Assembly (NCBI GenBank): GCA_001281695.1
Contig: LJIE01000001.1
Coordinates: forward strand, 3,557,521 to 3,621,520
Source: a bacterium 336/3
GTDB lineage: Bacteria > Bacteroidota > Bacteroidia > Cytophagales > Thermonemataceae
DNA length: 64,000 nucleotides
Reading direction: 5' to 3'
Positions 1 to 6,787 of this stretch are shown here, one piece after another; the stretch's first letter is position 1, and each line of letters starts with the position of its first letter. The notes below the pieces were generated by a model. It saw only the letters and a list, made by a program, of their open reading frames with translations, had not been told where the DNA came from and searched no databases. The position numbers and the translations under genes were made by a program.

Positions 1-1488
1 AAGTGTTTCAAATGTAAAACCTTTTCCTTTAATGTTCCCATTCATCGAAATTTTCCCAACTGCACTTTGATTGGTTAATGCTCCTGTATTAAAATCTTGT
101 AGGGCTATTGTTCCCTGATAAGCAGGTAATTGGTTTTCTTTCTGTATCAAATAAGCATCTAAATCAGCATTGCCCAATGCTGTTTGTAGTTTGGCTTTGG
201 CTTTAAAATCTTGTGGATAGCCATCAAAACGACCCTGAATAGTTACATCTCCAAATTTCTGCACATATTCATTGATGGTAGCATCTTCAAGATACTGCTG
301 TAAATCAGGTGTATGAATAACAGAATTGGGTTCAATTTGAATGGATGCTAATACGGATTCTACATTTGGCAAACCTTCTATTCCCATATCTCCGTTGAGT
401 GATGTATGTTTGCCAAATTTCAAATTAAAGGTTGTAAAATTAAAATTATTGACTGTACCACTAAAATTTCCAGAAAGATGCCAAAAGTCATCATATTTAT
501 GAAGTGCTGGAGCAAAAAGAGCTAAGTCGTGTGTATGAATAATGGTGCTATCTAATCGGGCTTCAATTCTTACCTTTTCATTAAAATTGCCCATATCCTT
601 GATAGATTCAAAATTAAAAATTAGGCTATCTTGTAGAATAGAGTTATTAACTTCTACATACAAATTATTAAACTGAATAGAACGTTTGTTATGTAAAAAC
701 TTTGTATTGAGATTTCGTATATCAAGTCCTGATTTTTTATCAAGAGCTTGGAGATTTTCAGCTTCAAAAGAGACTGTATCAGCTACAATCAAAAGTTTTT
801 GAACGTACCCATCCATGTGCTGAAACTTAAAATGACCATAATCAAAACCATTCTTGATAGAATCTTGACGAGGGTCGTTGTAACTCAATGTGATTTCATC
901 TAAAAATATTTCATCAATCAAGAAAACGGCTGCTCTTTCTCCTTTTTTACGAGGTTTTTTTTGTTTTGGAGCCGTCAGGCTATCTATAGTGTCTATAAAT
1001 TCCTGAATATTAAGCTCTTTATTTTTAGGATTTACAATAAGATTTACTTCGCCATTGTGTAAGAAAAATTTATCTAAATAAATGTTCTTACCTTCTATTG
1101 TGCCAAACAAATCAAAATCGGTGCTAAACTCCTCCAAATCAACCATTTTGTTTCCTTGTCTGTCTATGATTTTCAAGCCTTTGAGCAAAACATCTTGATT
1201 GAGTAGATTCAAACGTAGTTTTTGAATAGTTATTTTGAATCCTGATATTTCTGTAAGGTAGTTGGATGCTTTTTTAGCAATAAAAGTTTGTACCATAGGA
1301 ACAGCCAAAAGTGCCATTACTATCGCTACAATACTCACAGGTACAATCACTAACCACTTGAAAACCCTCCATGTTATTTTTTGTATTTTTCTTAAAATAC
1401 GTTTACTTTTGGCTTTCTTTTCTTGTTCTGGTGTGAAAGTCGTCTCAGTATTTTTATCAGGTTCAATATGTTGAGTTGTAATACTCAG
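1..1488 (-). CDS. TamB/AsmA-like envelope protein, N-terminal part (runs off the window)
   Basis: This minus-strand reading frame is open from the window edge to an in-frame stop at 1507-1509. It has a charged N-terminal tail (TPEQEKKAKSKR), one membrane segment (WLVIVPVSIVAIVMALLAVP), then a long beta-rich region of short alternating strands. That is the layout of the N-terminus of TamB/AsmA-type proteins, which span the periplasm and help outer-membrane protein or lipid transport. The phrase 'ISGFKITIQKLRLNLLNQDVLLKGLKI' region after the anchor is typical of the family. Divergent from tsaD, an arrangement I recall in other Bacteroidetes. No ATG, GTG or TTG lies before the membrane segment; CTG at 1488 or ATT at 1482 are the candidate starts, so the 5' end is uncertain. 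The C-terminal DUF490 domain would lie outside the window. Confidence 0.72.
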   Translation of the reverse strand, partial: MSITTQHIEPDKNTETTFTPEQEKKAKSKRILRKIQKITWRVFKWLVIVPVSIVAIVMALLAVPMVQTFIAKKASNYLTEISGFKITIQKLRLNLLNQDVLLKGLKIIDRQGNKMVDLEEFSTDFDLFGTIEGKNIYLDKFFLHNGEVNLIVNPKNKELNIQEFIDTIDSLTAPKQKKPRKKGERAAVFLIDEIFLDEITLSYNDPRQDSIKNGFDYGHFKFQHMDGYVQKLLIVADTVSFEAENLQALDKKSGLDIRNLNTKFLHNKRSIQFNNLYVEVNNSILQDSLIFNFESIKDMGNFNEKVRIEARLDSTIIHTHDLALFAPALHKYDDFWHLSGNFSGTVNNFNFTTFNLKFGKHTSLNGDMGIEGLPNVESVLASIQIEPNSVIHTPDLQQYLEDATINEYVQKFGDVTIQGRFDGYPQDFKAKAKLQTALGNADLDAYLIQKENQLPAYQGTIALQDFNTGALTNQSAVGKISMNGNIKGKGFTFETL

Positions 1489-1529
1489 TGTACAATTTTT
1501 TAATTTTTATTTTTTACTCAAGTATTTGT

Positions 1530-2531
1530 ATGCCCACTATTTTAGCTATAGAATCTTCTTGCGATGAAACATCTGCTTCTGTGATACAAGATAGCAAAAT
1601 TCTCTCCAATATTATAGCCAACCAAAAAATTCACGAATTATATGGAGGTGTTGTACCAGAACTTGCTTCTCGTGAACACCAAAAAAATATTATACCAGTT
1701 GTTTTAAGTGCTTTAGATACTGCAAAGATACATAAAAATCAGTTAGATGCAATTGCTTTTACGAGAGGTCCAGGGCTTTTAGGAGCGTTATTGGTCGGTG
1801 TTTCTTTTGCCAAATCTATGGCTATTTCATTAAACATACCACTGATTGAGGTCAATCACATGCAAGCTCATGTACTTGCTCATTTTATAGGCGAAAACAA
1901 ACCCAAATTCCCTTTTTTATGTCTGACAGTCAGTGGCGGACATACTCAAATTGTACTTGTTAGAGACTATTTAGATATGGAAGTGATTGGACAAACGCAA
2001 GATGATGCAGTAGGTGAGGCTTTTGATAAAACAGCAAAATTACTTGGATTACCTTACCCTGGTGGACCTTTGATTGATAAATATGCTCAAGAAGGAAACC
2101 CATCAGCTTTTCCATTTCCCAAATCCGAAATGCCTGACTTAAACTTTTCGTTTAGTGGTATCAAAACTGCTATTTTATATTTTTTACAGAATAATACTCA
2201 GAAAAATCCTCAATTTATTCAAGAAAATCTCAAAGATATTTGTGCAAGTGTGCAGTATAGTTTGGTAGAAATTTTGATGCAAAAATTAAGAAAAGCCTCT
2301 AAACAAACTAACATTAAAGAAATTTCTATTGCTGGTGGCGTAGCAGCTAATTCGGGTTTGCGTAATGCTCTTCAAACAGAAGCAAAAAAATACAATTGGA
2401 ACGTATATATTCCAGATTTTCAGTATTGTACAGATAATGCAGCCATGATAGCCATGGTTGCCCACTATAAATATTTAGCTAAGGATTTTTGTGAGCAGAA
2501 TGTAGGAGCATTAGCTCGTTGGGAAATTTAA
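1530..2531 (+). CDS. tsaD: tRNA N6-adenosine threonylcarbamoyltransferase TsaD
   Basis: Catalytic subunit of the TsaBDE complex that transfers threonylcarbamoyl to A37 of ANN-decoding tRNAs. The protein (333 residues) begins MPTILAIESSCDETS, the standard family start, and carries the metal-binding HMQAH motif near residue 110, the SGGHT nucleotide motif, GEAFDKTAKLLGLPYPGG, and the late AGGVAANSGLR and DNAAMIA motifs. An upstream in-frame GTG at 1488 would add 14 hydrophobic residues not seen in the family, so the ATG at 1530 is preferred. Length is normal. Convergent to ftsA with a shared hairpin terminator between them. Confidence 0.97.
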   Translation: MPTILAIESSCDETSASVIQDSKILSNIIANQKIHELYGGVVPELASREHQKNIIPVVLSALDTAKIHKNQLDAIAFTRGPGLLGALLVGVSFAKSMAISLNIPLIEVNHMQAHVLAHFIGENKPKFPFLCLTVSGGHTQIVLVRDYLDMEVIGQTQDDAVGEAFDKTAKLLGLPYPGGPLIDKYAQEGNPSAFPFPKSEMPDLNFSFSGIKTAILYFLQNNTQKNPQFIQENLKDICASVQYSLVEILMQKLRKASKQTNIKEISIAGGVAANSGLRNALQTEAKKYNWNVYIPDFQYCTDNAAMIAMVAHYKYLAKDFCEQNVGALARWEI

Positions 2532-2569
2532 AAAAAAAGGTCTTGAACTTCAATTCAAGACCTTTTTTT
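2532..2569. terminator. Bidirectional terminator between tsaD and ftsA
   Basis: A 9-bp GC-containing stem (GGTCTTGAA 2539-2547, TTCAAGACC 2554-2562) with a 6-nt loop is flanked by an A run on the left and a T run on the right. It can therefore end transcription of both convergent genes. Confidence 0.85.
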
Positions 2570-3902
2570 AATAATCATCTTTTTCGTCTAAATCGTCTGT
2601 AAGCAACGATTTAGTTCTATCCAATATTTTGCTAAAAAATCCTCCAAAAGGATTGTCTTTTTTTTGAGATTTTGGGTTTTTAGTATCCGCTTTTATTACA
2701 TTGGTATTGGTTTGTTGAACATTATGGAATAAATCTCTGTCATCCAAAGCTCTAAATCCTGCCATTACCAAACCAATTGCTGTTGCGAAAATAGGTTGTT
2801 TTACCAATTCTACATTGTTTTTGGTCAAATATTCTGTTGGATGTCCAATTCTAACTGGTAAACCAGTATGTAATTCAAACAATTCTTTAATACCATCTAA
2901 CAATGCTCCACCTCCTGTCAATACAATTCCCTGAGAAAGAGTATTATAGAAATTAGAACGGATAATTTCTTTATGAACATCTTCTATAATTTCAGTCATA
3001 CGAGCTTCAATGATATGAGCCAAATTACGTAAAGATATTTCTTTAGAAGAACGGTTTCTAAGCCCTGGAATTGAAACTACATCTCTATCACTTGCTTGTT
3101 CTGCAATAGCTTTCCCAAAACGAACTTTTAAAAGCTCTGCTTGGTTTTCCATGAGCATACAACCATGCTTAATATCTGATGTAATAATTTGCCCACCAAA
3201 AGGTATTACGGCTGTATGTCTAATTATTCCATCGTGGAAAATAGCTACATCTGTTGTTCCTCCACCAATATCCACAAGGGCAACACCTTCTTCTCTTTCT
3301 TCACGAGTTAATACTGATAGACTGGAAGCAATTGGTTCCAATATCATTTCTTGAATTTCAAGACCAGCCTTTTTTACACAACGATTGATATTATTTAGAG
3401 CTGTGGTTTGAGCTGTAATAATATGAAAATTAGCTTCAAGCTTTACACCAGACATGCCAATGGGTTCAATAATACCTGCCTCATTATCAACAATAAAATC
3501 TTGAGGCATGACATGCAAAATTTGTGTTCCTGCTTCCGTAGGCGTTTTGTACATATCATTTACCAGTCGCATTACATCTTCTCCAGAAATTTCGTCTTCT
3601 GTGGAGTGACGTGTAATACTTCCTTTTTGTCGCATGCTTTTGATGTGCTGTCCTGCAATTCCAACATTTACAATTTTAATGTCTATGCCCGACATACGAG
3701 ATGCTTCTTTAACTGCCTGAGTAATCGCTTCTACAGTTTTATCAATATTTATGACAACACCTCGAGTTACCCCTTCAGAGATAGCTTTCCCAACACCTAA
3801 TATTTCTATACGTTCTTTATTTTGTTCATCTCTACGAGCCACCACAGCACAAATTTTGGTACTGCCAATGTCTAATCCGACTACAATTTTATCTTTCTGC
3901 AT
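2568..3902 (-). CDS. ftsA: Cell division protein FtsA
   Basis: Actin-like ATPase that tethers FtsZ to the inner membrane and recruits later divisome proteins. The start region KIVVGLDIGSTK is the phosphate-1 motif; VDIGGGTTDVA is phosphate-2, and VLTGGGALLDG the adenosine motif. The SHS2/1C domain lies between them. The C-terminus has a Lys/Asn-rich linker and ends in the amphipathic segment GGFFSKILDRTKSLL, the expected membrane-targeting helix. An alternative ATG four codons upstream (3914) would lengthen the overlap with ftsQ; either start makes ftsQ and ftsA translationally coupled. ftsZ does not follow: the gene runs straight into a terminator. Confidence 0.95.
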   Translation of the reverse strand: MQKDKIVVGLDIGSTKICAVVARRDEQNKERIEILGVGKAISEGVTRGVVINIDKTVEAITQAVKEASRMSGIDIKIVNVGIAGQHIKSMRQKGSITRHSTEDEISGEDVMRLVNDMYKTPTEAGTQILHVMPQDFIVDNEAGIIEPIGMSGVKLEANFHIITAQTTALNNINRCVKKAGLEIQEMILEPIASSLSVLTREEREEGVALVDIGGGTTDVAIFHDGIIRHTAVIPFGGQIITSDIKHGCMLMENQAELLKVRFGKAIAEQASDRDVVSIPGLRNRSSKEISLRNLAHIIEARMTEIIEDVHKEIIRSNFYNTLSQGIVLTGGGALLDGIKELFELHTGLPVRIGHPTEYLTKNNVELVKQPIFATAIGLVMAGFRALDDRDLFHNVQQTNTNVIKADTKNPKSQKKDNPFGGFFSKILDRTKSLLTDDLDEKDDY

Positions 3903-4671
3903 ATTCACAAACAATCTGTTGATGATACTTTAAGCTCACTTTTTCGTAACGATTCCACCCTTTTTTAGGTAAAATATATTTACATAAGATTTCTATTTTT
4001 TTCATTTTGACTTCCCAGTCTGCCCAATCGCCAAAGTCTATGACTGTATCTGATAACTGTAAATATACTTTGAGATTCTTTTTCTGCTTATGAATTTGGA
4101 CGATATGAGCCTTCCAAATATCAGTAGTAGCAATAAAGTTGAGCAAATCTAATAATTTTTTATCATCTTCATTATTTTTAAAGTCAAAATATACATTATC
4201 TGTACTTAAAACCAAACAATGAGGACTATATTTTTTTGAAAGAGGTATTTTTTTACCCTGAGCATCTAAGTAAAAAGAATCAGTACTACCTATAATACGA
4301 ACAACAGGTTCTACTGTTTTTACCCAAACTAAGAGTTCTCCATTGAGTTTTTTACTAATTTTACACTTTGCTACAAACGGATTTGCACGTACTCTCAGTT
4401 CTAACTGCCTTGTATTTAAAAACTTATAAGGTGTGTTCAATAAAAATTCTCTTCCATTACTATCTAATAAACTTTGAACATCCTGCTCGTCAAAAAAACG
4501 ATTTCCTTTATTGTAATCTATAATTATTTGTAGTTTTTGACAAGTCTGCCTATCATACTGACTTGCTGAAAACCCTAATATTATTATTAAAATTAACAAG
4601 GCGACAAGAAATCGAACCTCTTTACGCCATTTTATCTTCCAAAACATTTTAACCATTATTTTGCCCAGCAA
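3889..4671 (-). CDS. ftsQ: Cell division protein FtsQ/DivIB
   Basis: Bitopic inner-membrane divisome protein linking FtsA-side and septal wall synthesis. A basic N-terminus (WKIKWRKEVR) precedes one membrane helix (FLVALLILIIILGFSA), followed by a periplasmic POTRA-like region and the FtsQ beta domain, about 260 residues in all. Sequence in this family is weakly conserved, so the assignment leans on topology plus the overlap with ftsA. Two further ATGs (codons 6 and 9) could be the true start. Confidence 0.87.
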   Translation of the reverse strand: MLGKIMVKMFWKIKWRKEVRFLVALLILIIILGFSASQYDRQTCQKLQIIIDYNKGNRFFDEQDVQSLLDSNGREFLLNTPYKFLNTRQLELRVRANPFVAKCKISKKLNGELLVWVKTVEPVVRIIGSTDSFYLDAQGKKIPLSKKYSPHCLVLSTDNVYFDFKNNEDDKKLLDLLNFIATTDIWKAHIVQIHKQKKNLKVYLQLSDTVIDFGDWADWEVKMKKIEILCKYILPKKGWNRYEKVSLKYHQQIVCEYAER

Positions 4672-4725
4672 TATAGAAAAGTCTAAGGAAACTATAAAAT
4701 TTACTTTGTTTTTTTAAGTAAATTT

Positions 4726-5085
4726 TTATTCAAACTCATTACCACAATCCAAACATTTCCAAGTATTTGTTTTTTGGAGTGAAAAGATTTTTATAAGATT
4801 TTTCCAAATATTTTCCTCTATTTTAGTATCTATATTAATAGAATAACAATTTGGACAAATTTTTATGAGCTCATCTCCTAACTCTAGCAATACAATTTTA
4901 GCCTTTTCCCAATCTTTTAAGTTTATTTTTAGTTTAATTCCTCCTATAAGTGTGCTATAAGTAGAGTAAATAGATGTCATATTTTCATCAAATAGAAAAC
5001 ATAACACACCTCCACTTTCAAGTTTCGACTTATACATATATGCATCTATAGGATTATCAAATGTTTTAATGGTAAGTAATTCCAC
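4726..5085 (-). CDS. DUF2007 family protein with C-terminal zinc ribbon
   Basis: A 119-residue cytoplasmic protein. The first 70 residues (MELLTIKTFDNPIDAYMYKS onward) match the small alpha/beta DUF2007 fold, in which one polypeptide 'lookup' resembles PII-type signalling domains; the function is not established. The C-terminus has two CxxC-type pairs (CPNC and CLDC) that should form a zinc ribbon. It lies 54 bases upstream of ftsQ and 12 bases after the basic repeat gene on the same strand, suggesting co-transcription, but no link to division can be read from the sequence. Confidence 0.75.
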   Translation of the reverse strand: MELLTIKTFDNPIDAYMYKSKLESGGVLCFLFDENMTSIYSTYSTLIGGIKLKINLKDWEKAKIVLLELGDELIKICPNCYSINIDTKIEENIWKNLIKIFSLQKTNTWKCLDCGNEFE

Positions 5086-5097
5086 AAACCTTTACGA

Positions 5098-6198
5098 TTA
5101 ATCTTGTTTGGGTTCTTGTTGTATTTTATTTTTTTCTTTTTGTTTATTTTTTACAAATTTAGGACTTACTCGTGGCACTGCATTAACAGGCAACCCATTT
5201 TTCATAACAGTCCCTTGTTTTTCTGTGGGATTATAACGTGGTTTTTTTGTTTTAAATCTTTGATAACGAGGCATATTCTTCTTCCACATAAATTTACCCA
5301 CACGCAAATGTCGTACATCATAAGGTTTTTTGGTATATTTTCTGAGGCTTCGGTTAGTTAGCTTAGATTTTCTTGGATAGTATTTGATTTTTAGAGCTCC
5401 TAAAGAAGTTGCCATTCGGTGTGAACGCTTGGCTCTTATCTTTTTCCAATCTATATAAATAACACTTCCTTTATAATTCTGTTGTTTACGAGTATTATAA
5501 GCTATTATTTTTCTTCTTTTCTCTAAAAAATTATATTTGATGGTCCCTCCTGTAAATTTATCATAACCTCTTCTAAATTCATGAGGCCTGTATTTGGTTT
5601 TACTCATAAATGTTGCAAAACCAGTTTTCTTTTTATGTGGAAGAAATTTATAATTAGATACAAACTTATCATAGCCTGTTTTCTTTTTATAAGGCATATA
5701 AGCGTAACTAGATACAAATTTGTCATAGCCTCTTCTGAATTGATGAGGTTTATGTTTAGTTTGTGATAAAAATTTTGATGATCCTGTTTTTAATTTATGA
5801 GGTTTGTATTTTATTGTTGATTTGAATTCAGAAACACCTGTTTTAAACTTGTGTGGTGATATCTTGTTCTGTGATTTGAATGTAGAAACAACACCTGTTG
5901 TCTTTTCTCTTGGGTAAAATGGCTCTGAGCCTTTGAAAGTGCTTTGTCCCATCACTTTAGGTGCTTGGGTATATTTTTGTTTACCCCTAAAAAAACCAGC
6001 TGACACTGTTTTTTCATTGGTTACTTTTTCAGCCCCCTTCGACTGTGTACCTTCTACTGGTTTAGCACGTTTTTTTAAACGATACTTATTGGTAAGTACA
6101 GGCTTTTTTGTTGATTTATTATCAGTTTTTTGAGCAAAAACTTCACAACTAAAAAACCATAGTACAATAAGGACACAATATATAAATACTTTTTTCAA
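5098..6198 (-). CDS. Secreted, strongly basic 18-residue-repeat protein of unknown function
   Basis: I do not recognise a family. A signal peptide (about residues 1-23, ending EVFAQ) is followed by a Lys/Arg/Tyr/Phe-rich chain of 366 residues. Residues about 101-220 hold at least six tandem 18-residue units with the pattern TG/RG-x-x-x-F-x-S-x-x-K-x-x-P-H-x-x-K; a degenerate unit begins near residue 83. The C-terminal 140 residues are also rich in K and R but not repetitive, and the tail is KQKEKNKIQQEPKQD. There is no type IX sorting domain and no second membrane helix, so periplasmic or surface location is inferred. The high positive charge suggests binding to an anionic polymer (LPS, polysaccharide or nucleic acid). 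It follows a basic lipoprotein gene by 33 bases. Confidence 0.75.
   Translation of the reverse strand: MKKVFIYCVLIVLWFFSCEVFAQKTDNKSTKKPVLTNKYRLKKRAKPVEGTQSKGAEKVTNEKTVSAGFFRGKQKYTQAPKVMGQSTFKGSEPFYPREKTTGVVSTFKSQNKISPHKFKTGVSEFKSTIKYKPHKLKTGSSKFLSQTKHKPHQFRRGYDKFVSSYAYMPYKKKTGYDKFVSNYKFLPHKKKTGFATFMSKTKYRPHEFRRGYDKFTGGTIKYNFLEKRRKIIAYNTRKQQNYKGSVIYIDWKKIRAKRSHRMATSLGALKIKYYPRKSKLTNRSLRKYTKKPYDVRHLRVGKFMWKKNMPRYQRFKTKKPRYNPTEKQGTVMKNGLPVNAVPRVSPKFVKNKQKEKNKIQQEPKQD
5539..5952 (-). repeat. Tandem 54-bp coding repeats (18-residue protein repeats)
   Basis: Six clear and one degenerate copies of an 18-codon unit lie inside the basic secreted protein. They are recognisable by TGYDKF/RGYDKF starts and PHKKK/PHEFR ends. 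The nucleotide copies have diverged more than the residues, which points to selection on the protein. Confidence 0.8.
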
Positions 6199-6231
6199 GA
6201 TATCAAATGAATTATTTTGTATAGTTAGATT

Positions 6232-6603
6232 TTATAAAGAATCCGTAGGTGTTACATTTTCTTCTTTCTCTGATTCTTCTACTTTTTTCTTTTTCTGTCT
6301 TTTAGCTTTCTTAGAGTTTTTTACATCTGGGAATATTTCATTATCCTTGATATATTTTTTTTCTTTTCGAATTAATTTACTTTTCTCTTCACGTGAGGTA
6401 TAACGAACTTTTTTAACTTTACCCACTTTTTTTATCAAACCAGTCTTTTTATTTCTTTGTACGATAATATAGTTTGTAGGTTCATAATTATCATCAGGAA
6501 TTCCCAATGCTCCTACTTCTTGATAAGCTGGACAACGTGAACGTTTGTTACAATCAGTAAATAAAAACAAAGAGAAGAGAGCTATACAAATAATATATTT
6601 CAT
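6232..6603 (-). CDS. Small basic lipoprotein, unknown function
   Basis: A 123-residue protein with a signal peptide ending in a cysteine at about residue 19 (LFLFTDC), consistent with a lipoprotein although the Asp before the Cys is unusual. The mature part has one further Cys, the segment VGALGIPDDNYEP, then a lysine-rich, mostly charged C-terminus (KKAKRQKKKK followed by an acidic EESEKEE stretch). No known domain recognised. It is the first gene of the run that leads into ftsQA, with a good -7 promoter box upstream at 6658-6665. Confidence 0.7.
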   Translation of the reverse strand: MKYIICIALFSLFLFTDCNKRSRCPAYQEVGALGIPDDNYEPTNYIIVQRNKKTGLIKKVGKVKKVRYTSREEKSKLIRKEKKYIKDNEIFPDVKNSKKAKRQKKKKVEESEKEENVTPTDSL

Positions 6604-6657
6604 AGATTAAGCAAATAAACGACCCACAACATCCATATTATAAAGGCAAAGTTTTCC

Positions 6658-6691
6658 CAAATATACAAATACACAAGAAACCTTTTGCAAA
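6658..6691 (-). promoter_or_regulatory. Putative Bacteroidetes-type promoter for the lipoprotein-ftsQA run
   Basis: On the minus strand TTTG (6688-6691) and a perfect TATATTTG -7 box (6658-6665) are separated by 22 bases, slightly longer than the usual 19-21. Confidence 0.5.
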
Positions 6692-6724
6692 TATTGTACG
6701 TTTTTTATTTTATTTAAAAGCAAA

Positions 6725-6756
6725 TTTGACTCTAAAATAAAAAAAAGCTAAACTTG
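6725..6756 (+). promoter_or_regulatory. Putative promoter of the double-parvulin gene
   Basis: TTTG at 6725-6728 and TAAACTTG at 6749-6756 with a 20-base spacer match the Bacteroidetes pattern with one mismatch; the start codon is 32 bases downstream. Confidence 0.6.
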
Positions 6757-6787
6757 CACCTAAATTTCATCAAAACAGAAAGATACA

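Noticed and set aside
1488-1529. GTG-initiated 14-residue N-terminal extension of TsaD
   Set aside because: TsaD proteins start at the MPTILAIESSCDETS position; the extension is hydrophobic and lies in AT-rich DNA that also must hold the divergent start region.
3408-3800. 130-residue open frame on the plus strand
   Set aside because: Antisense to ftsA, with Cys/Asn/Phe-rich composition and no domain; shadow of the real gene.
5539-5952. 54-bp repeats considered as a CRISPR array or minisatellite
   Set aside because: Repeats are in frame, diverged in bases but conserved in residues, have no unique spacers and no cas genes are nearby.
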